From an uncultured Lachnospiraceae bacterium (lineage in GTDB: Bacteria; Bacillota; Clostridia; Lachnospirales; Lachnospiraceae), in assembly GCA_910585465.1 (NCBI GenBank), contig CAJUEW010000013.1, forward strand, positions 32,263-96,262: a stretch of DNA of 64,000 nt, read 5' to 3'. Every line of letters begins with the position of its first letter. The stretch's first letter is position 1. The position numbers and the translations under genes were made by a program. Of the stretch, positions 44,400 through 52,961 are shown piece by piece. The notes under the pieces are model-generated. The model saw only the letters and a list, made by a program, of their open reading frames with translations, was not told the origin of the DNA and did not search any database.

Positions 44400-44777
44400 T
44401 CAAATCTGATGTTCTAAGATCCATTCCAATATATCTTCATATCCTTTCTCACCATTTGCCACATCAAGTATTAAATCTGATAATTCTTTCTGTGTGTATG
44501 TTAATTCATGCCCATTCACCGACAGGAAGACCAACATTGTATGAACACCTATCCGCTTATTGCCGTCCAGCATTGGATGATTCTTTACCAGCCCATAACA
44601 TAGCCTTGCTGCTTTTGCCTGTACAGATGGATACAATTCTGTACCACTGAATGACTGAAACGGACTCTCTAAAGAAGAATCAAGCAAGCCTTCATCTCTA
44701 ATTCCATCACATCCACCAGTAAATTTTATCAGTTGGGAATGGAGCATTAATACTTGTTCTTTTGTTAATTTAATCAT
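44400..44777 (-). CDS. doc: Doc-type Fic toxin
   Basis: Death-on-curing toxin of 125 residues. The Fic motif reads HPMLDGNKRIG, matching the Doc consensus HxFxDGNKR, where Doc phosphorylates EF-Tu rather than AMPylating. It overlaps the phd gene by four bases, the normal type II arrangement. It is intact as far as can be seen. Confidence 0.9.
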   Translation of the reverse strand: MIKLTKEQVLMLHSQLIKFTGGCDGIRDEGLLDSSLESPFQSFSGTELYPSVQAKAARLCYGLVKNHPMLDGNKRIGVHTMLVFLSVNGHELTYTQKELSDLILDVANGEKGYEDILEWILEHQI

Positions 44778-45016
44778 TTTGCCAATTCCTCATACGCTTC
44801 TTTGTTCTGTGCAATCAGCCTTTTTGATATTTCTAAAATATCTTCATCTGATGCTATAGAATCCCTTTCAGCTTTGCTAAAATCAATCACAAGGTATCTT
44901 GGAACATTATTTTTTAAAATTACAGCAGTACCATGTTCATCAACCAGCCTTGCCACTCTTGAAAAATTCTGATTTGCTTCTGTAATAGAAACCATTGCGT
45001 TCGTATCAATCTTCAT
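44774..45016 (-). CDS. phd: Phd/YefM antitoxin
   Basis: Antitoxin of 80 residues: the N-terminal Phd fold (MVSITEANQNFSRVARLVDEHGTAVILKNNVPRYLVI) binds DNA, and the C-terminal charged helix would embrace Doc. ATG with AGGAGAT upstream. The promoter carries repeated CCTAT/ATAGG half-sites, suggesting autoregulation. Confidence 0.92.
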   Translation of the reverse strand: MKIDTNAMVSITEANQNFSRVARLVDEHGTAVILKNNVPRYLVIDFSKAERDSIASDEDILEISKRLIAQNKEAYEELAK

Positions 45017-45050
45017 GGTTTAAACATCTCCTAATCTAGTTTTTGATTAT

Positions 45051-45096
45051 ATTATATGCATTTTATAGGATATATTCAACCTATTTTTATGATAGG
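45051..45096 (-). promoter_or_regulatory. phd-doc promoter with operator half-sites
   Basis: Minus-strand TTGAAT (45079-45074), 17-base spacer, TATAAT (45056-45051). Half-sites ATAGG (45065-45069), CCTAT (45080-45084) and ATAGG (45092-45096) give two overlapping inverted repeats over and upstream of the -35 element. They are the likely Phd-binding sites. Confidence 0.65.
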
Positions 45097-45193
45097 ATAG
45101 CGTAAGTTTACTGTAGGATTTTAATAGACAGAATTCGCCTGAGATGTGTTTCAGATTTATAACTGTCTTTACTATATTCGTTTTTTCCTTCTT

Positions 45194-45436
45194 TTACAAT
45201 CCCCAAATGTGATTCTTTAAAGCGGCGATTTTTTTTATCTGCGGATATGGTATGCTGTACACCGGCAGGTCCGCCAGTTCCCCAAGACGCTCCCGGTTCC
45301 GGTGTTCCATTACCAGTATATCCCCGCTGCTGTAAACGACTTCCTCCATCCCCGCTGCTTTTTCCGCTCTCTGATACCTCACCAGCTCCAGCATGTCCCT
45401 TTCATTCGCACGGTTGTCATACCTTATAGCTTCCAA
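45194..45436 (-). CDS. Small hypothetical protein
   Basis: An 80-residue frame from a TTG that directly follows the T run of a terminator. It has no clear ribosome binding site, so the start may be damaged. The protein is charged and soluble (LELVRYQRAEKAAGMEEVVY, ADLPVYSIPYPQIKKIAALKNHIWGL). I do not recognise the family. A deleted copy lies in inverted orientation at 43831-43997, so this gene travels with the duplicated segment. Confidence 0.5.
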   Translation of the reverse strand: MEAIRYDNRANERDMLELVRYQRAEKAAGMEEVVYSSGDILVMEHRNRERLGELADLPVYSIPYPQIKKIAALKNHIWGL

Positions 45437-45482
45437 ATAAAAAAGTGCAAAGTCCTTGATCGTTCAATAGACTTTACACTTT
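45437..45482 (-). terminator. Terminator of the frameshifted gene
   Basis: On the minus strand, AAAGTGTAAAGTC pairs with GACTTTGCACTTT (one G-U), followed by a T run. Confidence 0.8.
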
Positions 45483-45518
45483 GATTTGTGTGATATATTC
45501 GGTTATGTAGCTGTTATC

Positions 45519-45787
45519 CTAGTGTTCTGCTACTCCCTTTTTCAGTAATTCAATATCTGCAAAAGCAGCATCCATTTTGTCAGCATAATCTTTGAAACGA
45601 TTGTATGTACCAGTATAACAAGGTTCGATTGTGTTGAGTCTTGGAAGAATTACATTTTCCTGATACAATCTTATTTGATGAATTTCATCTTTTGCAGATT
45701 GCAAATCATTTTTAATGGTTGTAATTCTGATTTTAGTTTGGTGTCCATCATTTCAGATATGGCTAACAATAATTCATTATCTGTCAT
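45519..45787 (-). pseudogene. Small coiled-coil protein gene with a -1 frameshift
   Basis: An intact AGGAGG and ATG at 45787 open MTDNELLLAISEMMDTKLKSELQPLK. The frame is then lost at a run of five A (45709-45713, minus strand). Adding one A continues into a 61-codon frame (QSAKDEIHQIRLYQENVILPRLNTIE...), giving an 89-residue helical protein of a type common among small Lachnospiraceae hypotheticals. It has its own promoter and terminator. Confidence 0.7.
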
Positions 45788-45827
45788 ATGCTTGTGCCTC
45801 CTGTATAAAGAAGTATATTACAGAAAA

Positions 45828-45856
45828 AGTATAAAGTCTATTCAAAAAGCAGACAA
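45828..45856 (-). promoter_or_regulatory. Promoter of the frameshifted small gene
   Basis: Minus-strand TTGTCT (45856-45851), 17-base spacer, TATACT (45833-45828). A perfect inverted repeat GATTCATTG-N7-CAATGAATC lies just upstream at 45860-45884 and may be an operator. Confidence 0.5.
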
Positions 45857-45996
45857 CCTGATTCATTGTTATTATCAATGAATCGAAAAAAGAAAGTTTA
45901 TATATAGAAGCCGGAAAATATATAGTTAGGAAAGAGTACTCGTTCCGTAAAGCTCCCCGTCGGCGTCTTGCCTGCTGATTTTATTTTCTATGAAAT

Positions 45997-46362
45997 ATGA
46001 ATATGGTTATTTTTGCTGTCATTATGCCGCTGATTGTCCTGGCCGTCCTTGGCTTCATTTATGGAACAAGGCCCGCCGCAGACGGTACGGCATACACCTT
46101 TATGGAACAGTCCTTTGGCGCACTATGCTGTATTTCAATTTGTGCAGGCGGGCTAATGGGTTTGCCTCTTGTGGTGTCAGAATATCGGGAACGAAAAATT
46201 TTAAAGCGTTTTTACGTTACCCCTGTCAGTCCGGTAAAATTATTTCTGGCAGAATGTTTGATTTACGTTATCTATTGTGTCATATCAATGCTTACCCTGT
46301 TTCCTGCTGCCATGCTGTTTTGGAAAATAAAAATACATGGTTCTTTTCTGTTATTTCTGTAA
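45997..46362 (+). pseudogene. Fragment of an ABC-2 type permease
   Basis: A 121-codon frame with four hydrophobic segments. VVSEYRERKILKRFYVTPVSPVKLFLAE is the typical central motif of ABC-2 export permeases. Both ends of the usual 250-residue protein are missing, and there is no ribosome binding site or partner ATPase. This is decayed accessory DNA at the edge of the island. Confidence 0.65.
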
Positions 46363-46391
46363 AGTGTTTGCTGAAATATTGAATTTGATGA

Positions 46392-46420
46392 TTCCAAAAT
46401 GATAAATGATATGCTATAAT
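46392..46420 (+). promoter_or_regulatory. ychF promoter
   Basis: Extended -10 TGCTATAAT (TATAAT at 46415-46420) with a weak -35 TTCCAA at 46392-46397, 17-base spacing. Confidence 0.6.
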
Positions 46421-46493
46421 GTTAGCTTGTATTAAATTCTTTTTGCTAGGAACTGGCAGAAACCCTTGAAAATAAAGGAGATATGAGAATATT

Positions 46494-47594
46494 ATGAAAT
46501 TAGGAATCGTAGGCCTTCCAAATGTAGGCAAAAGTACACTTTTTAATTCCCTCACAAAGGCGGGAGCAGAATCTGCAAATTACCCGTTCTGTACGATTGA
46601 TCCCAATGTGGGGGTGGTTGCAGTGCCGGACGAGAGGCTTGGAAAGCTGGCGGCACTGTATCATTCTGTAAAAGTGACTCCGGCGGTTATTGAATTTGTG
46701 GATATTGCCGGTCTGGTAAAAGGAGCCTCCAAAGGAGAAGGGCTTGGCAACCAGTTTCTGGCAAACATCCGGGAGGTGGATGCTATTGTACATGTGGTGC
46801 GCTGTTTTGAAGACAGTAATATTATTCATGTGGACGGAAGCGTAGACCCTCTTCGTGATATTGAGACCATTAATCTGGAGCTGATTTTTTCCGATATTGA
46901 GATTCTGGAGAGAAGAATCGCTAAAACCTCCAAGGGAGCCAGAAATGATAAGACATTGGCCAGGGAGGTAGCTCTGCAGCAGAGAATTAAAGCTCATCTG
47001 GAAGAAGGAAAGACTGCCAAAAGCTTTACCGGGACTGAGAGTGAAGAGGAGCAGGCATGGCTGGAGTCCTATAATCTGCTGACTTGTAAGCCGGTGATTT
47101 TTGCCGCTAATGTGGCGGAGGGGGATCTGGCGGACGACGGTAAGTCCAACACCTGGGTGCAGTCTGTGCGGGAGTTTGCTGCTGCTGAAAAGAGCGAGGT
47201 GTTTGTCATCTGCGCTCAGATTGAGCAGGAGATTTCCGAACTGGAGGAGGATGAGAAAAAGCTGTTTCTGGAAGATCTTGGTATCCGGCAGTCGGGCCTT
47301 GATAAACTGATTCAGGCGAGCTATCGTATTCTGGGGCTGATCAGTTATCTGACGGCAGGCGAGAAAGAGACCCGGGCATGGACGATTAAGGTTGGCACGA
47401 AGGCTCCTCAGGCCGCAGGCAGGATTCATTCTGATTTTGAGAGAGGTTTTATCCGCGCAGAGGTTGTGAATTATCAGGATCTTCTGGACTGCGGCTCCAT
47501 TGCCGCGGCGAAGGCAAAAGGACTGGTAGGCAGCGAGGGCAAGGAATATGTGGTAAAAGACGGCGATGTTGTGGAGTTTTTGTTTAATGTATAA
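46494..47594 (+). CDS. ychF: Redox-regulated ATPase YchF
   Basis: OBG-family P-loop protein of 366 residues that prefers ATP and is linked to translation and oxidative-stress control. G1 GLPNVGKSTLFNSL, the switch region NYPFCTIDPNVG, G3 DIAGLVKGASKGEGLG, and a C-terminal TGS domain (RAWTIKVGTKAPQAAGRIHSDFERGFIRAEV) are present. The Shine-Dalgarno AAGGAG is 13 bases from the ATG, longer than usual. Marks the return to core genes after the island. Confidence 0.96.
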   Translation: MKLGIVGLPNVGKSTLFNSLTKAGAESANYPFCTIDPNVGVVAVPDERLGKLAALYHSVKVTPAVIEFVDIAGLVKGASKGEGLGNQFLANIREVDAIVHVVRCFEDSNIIHVDGSVDPLRDIETINLELIFSDIEILERRIAKTSKGARNDKTLAREVALQQRIKAHLEEGKTAKSFTGTESEEEQAWLESYNLLTCKPVIFAANVAEGDLADDGKSNTWVQSVREFAAAEKSEVFVICAQIEQEISELEEDEKKLFLEDLGIRQSGLDKLIQASYRILGLISYLTAGEKETRAWTIKVGTKAPQAAGRIHSDFERGFIRAEVVNYQDLLDCGSIAAAKAKGLVGSEGKEYVVKDGDVVEFLFNV

Positions 47595-47629
47595 AACAGA
47601 AGACTTGCATTTAGGAAGGACTTTTATTG

Positions 47630-48535
47630 ATGAATACAATGATTAGCTTTCCGCATCTGGGTATCTGCCTGGAGCATGTGGGAAAATCTGTCTCGGTTTT
47701 TGGCTTTGAAATTGCTTATTATGGGATCATCATGGGGTGCTCCATCCTGCTGGGGCTTTACCTGGCGGAACGGGAGGCAAAGCGGACCGGGCAGAATCCG
47801 GATACTTACACAGATATGGTCATTTACGCGATTATATTTTCGATTATCTGTGCAAGAGCCTATTATGTGATTTTCTCCTGGGATAATTATAAGGATAACC
47901 TGCTCAGTATTTTTAATCTGAGACAGGGAGGCATTGCAATCTATGGAGCAATTATCGGGGCAGTAACCACCGTGTATGTGTACAGCAGAGTTAAAAAAAT
48001 TTCGTTTACCCTGATGCTGGATACGGCCTGCATAGGATTAGTGGCAGGACAGATTCTGGGGCGCTGGGGGAATTTCTTCAACAGAGAGGCCTTTGGCGGA
48101 TATACGGACGGTCTGCTGGCGATGCAGCTGCCGGTAAGCGCAGTACGGGCACATGAGATTACAGATGAAATGTGGGCGCATGTACAGCTGATTGGCGGAG
48201 AACAATTTATTCAGGTGCATCCCACATTCCTGTATGAATCCTTGTGGAATGTGGGAGTCATCTGTTTTCTGTACTGGTACCGCACAAGAAAGAAGTTTGA
48301 AGGAGAGCTGTTTCTGACTTATCTTCTTGGATATGGTTTGGGAAGAATTTGGATCGAGGGCCTTCGGACGGATCAGCTTCAGATTGGGCATACAGGCATC
48401 CCGGTATCCCAGCTTCTGGCAGGCGTGCTGATTCTTTTTTCTCTGTTTATGATTTTGAAGGGCAGACGAAAAACAAAAGAAGAGCAATATAAGCCGGACA
48501 ATGAGACCCCCAAAAAGAACGGATCCGCTGATTAA
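47630..48535 (+). CDS. lgt: Prolipoprotein diacylglyceryl transferase
   Basis: Membrane enzyme that attaches diacylglycerol to the lipobox cysteine of prolipoproteins, 301 residues with seven helices. The signature GRWGNFFNREAFGG is intact. Other conserved parts are IYGAIIGA with the catalytic-region Tyr and LGRIWIEGLRTD. ATG 47630 is chosen, 9 bases after AGGAAGGA; a TTG one codon earlier is less likely. Confidence 0.95.
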   Translation: MNTMISFPHLGICLEHVGKSVSVFGFEIAYYGIIMGCSILLGLYLAEREAKRTGQNPDTYTDMVIYAIIFSIICARAYYVIFSWDNYKDNLLSIFNLRQGGIAIYGAIIGAVTTVYVYSRVKKISFTLMLDTACIGLVAGQILGRWGNFFNREAFGGYTDGLLAMQLPVSAVRAHEITDEMWAHVQLIGGEQFIQVHPTFLYESLWNVGVICFLYWYRTRKKFEGELFLTYLLGYGLGRIWIEGLRTDQLQIGHTGIPVSQLLAGVLILFSLFMILKGRRKTKEEQYKPDNETPKKNGSAD

Positions 48536-48575
48536 GGGGCAGGAAAGCCGGAAACAACTATATAGACAGAAAAAT

Positions 48576-48648
48576 GACTGCTGCAAAAGGGTTTCTTCCA
48601 TATATTAGGAAATTCTAATGGAAGACTGTTTGGCAGCAGTCTTTTTTT
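48576..48648 (+). terminator. Terminator after lgt
   Basis: GACTGCTGC pairs with GCAGCAGTC, with an inner CTTCCAT/ATGGAAG stem, followed by seven T. Confidence 0.85.
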
Positions 48649-48691
48649 GCGCCGTAAAAAATTTATTCTTAAGAAATTCTTATGATTTCTA

Positions 48692-48720
48692 TTGCAATTT
48701 CTCCTGTTTGGAGTTATTAT
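48692..48720 (+). promoter_or_regulatory. mra/dcw promoter
   Basis: TTGCAA (48692-48697), 17-base spacer, TATTAT (48715-48720). Confidence 0.65.
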
Positions 48721-48728
48721 TAGAAAAT

Positions 48729-48757
48729 AAGTGGTGGAAAGTGGTGTTTGGTGGTTT
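48729..48757 (+). promoter_or_regulatory. MraZ operator of tandem GTGG decamers
   Basis: Three near-repeats with a 10-base period, AAGTGGTGG / AAAGTGGTG / TTGGTGG, begin 9 bases past the -10 element. MraZ proteins bind tandem repeats of this kind at their own promoter. Confidence 0.65.
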
Positions 48758-48808
48758 TCCAATACATAAAAGTGGGAAACATAAGGCACAGAAGAGGGGT
48801 GAATATCG

Positions 48809-49240
48809 ATGTTCATGGGCGAATACAGACATGCGGTAGACCCCAAGGGCAGGCTGATTATTCCCTCGAAGTTCCGCGAACTGCTGGGTTCGGAGTTCGT
48901 TGTAACGAGAGGACTGGATGGCTGCCTTTTTGTTTACCCAATGGACAGTTGGGAAGCTTATGTGGAGGAATTGAAAAAGCTGCCGCTTACAGATAAGAAT
49001 GCCAGGCTCTTTACACGTTTTCTTGTGGCAGGCGCCACTATGTGCGGGCTGGACAGACAGGGGAGAATTCTTCTGCCGGTTACGCTCCGGGAATTTGCAG
49101 GTATTGAAAAGGATGTGCTTCTGGCAGGCATGCTGGATCATATTGAGATCTGGAATGAAGAGCGCTGGAAGGAAAATGCGGATTTCAGCGATATGGATGC
49201 CATAGCCGGTCATCTGAATAATGTAAGCGGCAGAGAGTGA
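48809..49240 (+). CDS. mraZ: Transcriptional regulator MraZ
   Basis: First gene of the division and cell wall cluster. The 143 residues form two AbrB-like swapped-hairpin repeats: FMGEYRHAVDPKGRLIIPSKFRE and FLVAGATMCGLDRQGRILLPVTLREFAGI. ATG after AGAGGGGT. The tandem operator upstream suggests autorepression of the cluster. Confidence 0.95.
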   Translation: MFMGEYRHAVDPKGRLIIPSKFRELLGSEFVVTRGLDGCLFVYPMDSWEAYVEELKKLPLTDKNARLFTRFLVAGATMCGLDRQGRILLPVTLREFAGIEKDVLLAGMLDHIEIWNEERWKENADFSDMDAIAGHLNNVSGRE

Positions 49241-49250
49241 GGAGGGGCCT

Positions 49251-50186
49251 GTGGAATTCAAACACTATTCCGTCATGCTTAAAGAAACGATTGAGCAGTT
49301 AAATATCCGTCCGGCTGGTATTTATGTGGATGGAACGCTCGGCGGAGGGGGACATGCCTTCGAGGTATGCAGAAGACTTTCCGGCGAAGGCCATTTTTAC
49401 GGGATTGACCAGGATGCGGCCGCGATACAGGCAGCTAAAGAACGGCTGGTAGAATTTGGAGATAAAGTAACCATTCTCCGAAGCAATTACTGCCGGATGA
49501 GGGAAGAACTTAAGAACCGGGGGATTTCCGGCGTAGACGGCATTGTTCTGGATTTGGGTGTGTCCTCTTATCAGCTGGATGAAGCGGGCAGAGGATTTAC
49601 TTACCGGGAGGATGCGGCACTGGACATGAGAATGGATCAAAGAGGGGAAAAAACAGCCAGAGACATTGTCAATAACTACAGTGAGACAGATCTATACCGG
49701 GTGATCCGTGATTACGGAGAAGATAAATTTGCAAAAAATATAGCAAAGCACATTGTACTTGCAAGAAAGGAAAAACCGATTGAGACGACAGGGGAGCTGG
49801 TGGAGATTATTAAGGCAGCCATTCCTATGAAAATCCGGATGCAGAAGGGACATCCTGCAAAGCAGACGTTTCAGGCAATCCGTATCGAACTGAATCAGGA
49901 ACTGGAAGTGCTGCGAAGCTCTCTGGATGATATGATTGCCCTGCTGAATCCGGGAGGACGGATTTGCGTCATTACCTTTCATTCGCTGGAAGACAGGATT
50001 GTGAAAACGATATTCCGAAATAATGAAAATCCTTGCACCTGTCCGAGCCATTTTCCGGTATGTATATGCGGCAACGTCTCAAAAGGGCGGGTGATAACAA
50101 GAAAGCCAGTTGTTCCGTCCGTACAGGAGCTGGAAGAAAACAGCCGTTCCAAGAGTGCAAAGCTGCGTGTCTTTGAGCGGTCGTGA
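49251..50186 (+). CDS. rsmH: 16S rRNA m4C1402 methyltransferase RsmH
   Basis: SAM-dependent methyltransferase of 311 residues. HYSVMLKETIEQL opens the protein, then YVDGTLGGGGHA (SAM motif), GIDQDAAAI, GIVLDLGVSSYQLD, and HSLEDRIVK near the C-terminus. The start is GTG 49251 after GAGGAGGGG, 10 bases after mraZ. Confidence 0.96.
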   Translation: MEFKHYSVMLKETIEQLNIRPAGIYVDGTLGGGGHAFEVCRRLSGEGHFYGIDQDAAAIQAAKERLVEFGDKVTILRSNYCRMREELKNRGISGVDGIVLDLGVSSYQLDEAGRGFTYREDAALDMRMDQRGEKTARDIVNNYSETDLYRVIRDYGEDKFAKNIAKHIVLARKEKPIETTGELVEIIKAAIPMKIRMQKGHPAKQTFQAIRIELNQELEVLRSSLDDMIALLNPGGRICVITFHSLEDRIVKTIFRNNENPCTCPSHFPVCICGNVSKGRVITRKPVVPSVQELEENSRSKSAKLRVFERS

Positions 50187-50217
50187 AACTGTAAACAGAG
50201 GGGAGTCAGTGTCGAAA

Positions 50218-50700
50218 ATGGCATCAAAGAGAAGACATGGATATGTAGAAGGGAATACGGCACGGAAGATCCGGACACTAGAGCGTCCGCAGGAGAAACA
50301 GCAGAGAAGACGGGTAAGGCATCCGGCTTCGCCTGTTAAAGTACAATATACTACCGTTATTTATATGATTTTTCTGGCGGCGGCAGCCTGTATGGTGTTT
50401 TGGTCCTGTATACATTATCTTCAGCTCCAGGCAGAAACGACCAGCAGAATAAAAAATATAGCCGTATTGGAAACCCAGCTTGAAAAACTGAAAAAAGAAA
50501 ATGACGATAATTATACCAGAATTATGACCTCCGTGGATCTGGAGTACATTAAAGAGACAGCAATCAACGAGCTGGGTATGGTGTATGCACAGCCTGATCA
50601 GGTAATTCTGTATGACGGCGGCACAAGGGATTATGTCAGGCAGAATGAAGAAATTCCCAAGGAGGAGAGTTCTGTAATAGAGCAGCTTATGGGAAAGTAG
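50218..50700 (+). CDS. ftsL: FtsL-like cell division protein
   Basis: A bitopic membrane protein of 160 residues: a basic cytoplasmic N-terminus (RRHGYVEGNTARK), one helix near residues 47-69, and a coiled-coil leucine-zipper segment outside (LETQLEKLKKENDDNYTRI). Layout and position between rsmH and a class B PBP identify it as the FtsL/DivIC-type divisome protein. ATG 50218 is preferred; GTG 50209 is only 3 bases from the Shine-Dalgarno. Confidence 0.82.
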   Translation: MASKRRHGYVEGNTARKIRTLERPQEKQQRRRVRHPASPVKVQYTTVIYMIFLAAAACMVFWSCIHYLQLQAETTSRIKNIAVLETQLEKLKKENDDNYTRIMTSVDLEYIKETAINELGMVYAQPDQVILYDGGTRDYVRQNEEIPKEESSVIEQLMGK

Positions 50701-50723
50701 TCAGTGACAGTTAGGAGTATTTG

Positions 50724-52907
50724 GTGGCCAGAAAGCGTAGACGATTGACAAAAAAACAAAAAATGACATTAAAGATGAAGAGGAAATTAGCACTATTATT
50801 TGTTGTAATAGTGCTGATTTTAATTGGAATCATTGTCCGGCTGGTCTATATTAACCGGGTGAGCGGAGAACGGTATACGAAAAAGGTGCTTTCTCAGCAG
50901 GATACAAACAGCATGGTTCTGCCATACAAAAGAGGGGATATCTATGATCGTAACGGGACAGTTCTGGCAACCAGCGAGAAGGTATATAATGTGATACTGG
51001 ATCCGGATGTTCTGTGGGAGAATCACGACGAGGATCCTAAGAAGGACTATGTGGAGCCTACTCTTCAGGCGCTTGTAACCTATTTTGAACTGGATCGCTC
51101 CGAGCTGGATACGATTATGCAGGAGAAAAAATCCAGCCATTATGTAATGCTGAAAAAACAGCTTACAAAGGAAGAGGTGGAGGAATTTGAAGCGTATGAG
51201 GATGAAAGGGATGATAAAGGAAACAAAAAGAACCGGATTTCCGGCGTGTGGCTGGAGGATTCCTATATCCGCCGCTATCCGTATCAATCGCTTGGCTGCA
51301 ATGTAATCGGATATACGGTTTCCGGAAATGTGGGACAGTATGGAATTGAACAGAAATATTCTGATGTGCTCAATGGCGAGGACGGCAGAAGCTATAATTA
51401 TCTGAATGAAGATCTGGAACAGGAAAAGGTAGTGAAGGCGGCGACAAACGGAGAAAATGTAATGTCTACGATGGACATTACGCTCCAGGAAATCGTTGAG
51501 AGAGTCATTGCGGATTTTCAGAAGAAGTATGCCAATGCTTTCAGAGAGGGGGACGGAAGCTATACGGCGGCGGCGATAATGATGGACCCCAATAATGGAG
51601 AGGTTCTGGCTATGGCGAGCAACCGCCATTATGATTTGAACGATCCATATAATGTAGTGCTTAACGGTTTATTTACTGAGGAGGAGGCCAAAAATCTGTC
51701 AGAGGAGGAACGATTGAATGCACTGAATGAGCTTTGGAGAAATTACTGCATCAGCGATACCTTTGAGCCAGGCTCCACGGCAAAGCCGATCACAGTGGCC
51801 GCCGCTTTGGAGGCGGGGGTCGTTCACGACGGAGATACGTTTCTGTGCGACGGCAATCAAAAGATAGGAGATTATACGATCTGGTGTTCCAAAAAGATTG
51901 GTCATGGAATTATTGATTTGGAAGGCTCCCTTATGTTTTCCTGCAATGACGCGTTGATGCAGATTGCGGCAAAGCTGGAAGAGGAAAATTACTCTAAATA
52001 TCAGAATATGTTTAATCTGGGGCTTCGGACCGGGATAGACCTTCCGGGAGAAGCCCGCACGGACAGCCTGATTTACTATTCCCGGGAAAATGCGCCGAAC
52101 GAAAGACTGATTATGGGAAAAACAGATTTGGCAACCAATTCTTTCGGGCAGAATTTCAATACGACGATGATCCAGATGGCGTCAGCATTTTCTGCATGTA
52201 TTAACGGAGGGTATTATTATCAGCCCCATGTGGTGAAAAAAATTACGGACAGCGGCGGGGGAACGGTAAAAAATGTGGAGCCGGTGCTTTTACGCACGCC
52301 GATTTCGTCCAAAACCTCTGCTCTGATCCGAAAATATTTGTATCATACGATGTACGGTCCCACGGATGCCAACGGAAATCATGCGACAGGTAAAGCTGCC
52401 CGGGTTGCCGGTTATGCCATGGGGGGCAAAACAGGAACCGCGGAGAGGATTCCTAGAGATAAGACCAATTATCTGGTTTCCTTTATCGGGTTTGCTCCGG
52501 CGGATCATCCGGAGGTAGTTCTGTATGTGGTGGTGGACAGGCCGAATGCGGAGAAGCAGTCTACCAGCTCCTTTGCTCAGGAAATCTGGAAAAATATTAT
52601 GAAGGAAGCGCTTCCTTATCTGAATATCTATCCGACAGAAGAAATTCCGGAGGATATGCAGGAGGAAGTGGCGGCAGAGCAGGCAGCGGAGCAGGAGGCA
52701 GAAGAAGAGGAGGAAGAAGAGGAGCAGCAGGAAGAGGGTACATTAATTGATCCTCAGACGGGAGAGACCGTTCATATGCCGGATCCGGAGACTATCGATC
52801 AGGAGGACGACTCTGTTCTTGGGGATTCGCCGGTGAACGGGAACCTGCTGGATGTGAAGCCGGGAAATGCCACGGAAGAGGATCCGGAGGAGAATCCGAC
52901 CGAATAA
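50724..52907 (+). CDS. Class B penicillin-binding protein (FtsI/PBP2B type)
   Basis: Transpeptidase of 727 residues for septal peptidoglycan. It has a basic N-terminus, one membrane helix (about 25-45), a dimerization domain, and a transpeptidase domain with nucleophile Ser351 (EPGSTAKP), SCN, and Lys569 in GGKTGTAER. LCDGN...YTIWC supplies a Cys pair plus a nearby His, as in zinc-binding clostridial PBPs. There is no PASTA domain, and the last 90 residues are very acidic (runs of Glu). GTG 50724 with AGGAG at 6 bases is chosen as start. Confidence 0.9.
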   Translation: MARKRRRLTKKQKMTLKMKRKLALLFVVIVLILIGIIVRLVYINRVSGERYTKKVLSQQDTNSMVLPYKRGDIYDRNGTVLATSEKVYNVILDPDVLWENHDEDPKKDYVEPTLQALVTYFELDRSELDTIMQEKKSSHYVMLKKQLTKEEVEEFEAYEDERDDKGNKKNRISGVWLEDSYIRRYPYQSLGCNVIGYTVSGNVGQYGIEQKYSDVLNGEDGRSYNYLNEDLEQEKVVKAATNGENVMSTMDITLQEIVERVIADFQKKYANAFREGDGSYTAAAIMMDPNNGEVLAMASNRHYDLNDPYNVVLNGLFTEEEAKNLSEEERLNALNELWRNYCISDTFEPGSTAKPITVAAALEAGVVHDGDTFLCDGNQKIGDYTIWCSKKIGHGIIDLEGSLMFSCNDALMQIAAKLEEENYSKYQNMFNLGLRTGIDLPGEARTDSLIYYSRENAPNERLIMGKTDLATNSFGQNFNTTMIQMASAFSACINGGYYYQPHVVKKITDSGGGTVKNVEPVLLRTPISSKTSALIRKYLYHTMYGPTDANGNHATGKAARVAGYAMGGKTGTAERIPRDKTNYLVSFIGFAPADHPEVVLYVVVDRPNAEKQSTSSFAQEIWKNIMKEALPYLNIYPTEEIPEDMQEEVAAEQAAEQEAEEEEEEEEQQEEGTLIDPQTGETVHMPDPETIDQEDDSVLGDSPVNGNLLDVKPGNATEEDPEENPTE

Positions 52908-52915
52908 GAGAGAGA

Positions 52916-52961
52916 AATACCTCATAAGATATTGAAAATGGTTCTTATGAGGTATTTTTTT
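52916..52961 (+). terminator. Terminator hairpin holding the next PBP's Shine-Dalgarno
   Basis: AATACCTCATAAG (52916-52928) pairs perfectly with CTTATGAGGTATT (52944-52956), ending in seven T. GAGG in the 3' arm is the only Shine-Dalgarno for the TTG start at 52960. Confidence 0.8.

Noticed and set aside
46500..47639. 379-codon minus-strand frame
   Set aside because: Antisense to ychF, whose motifs are complete; no family similarity and no ribosome binding site.
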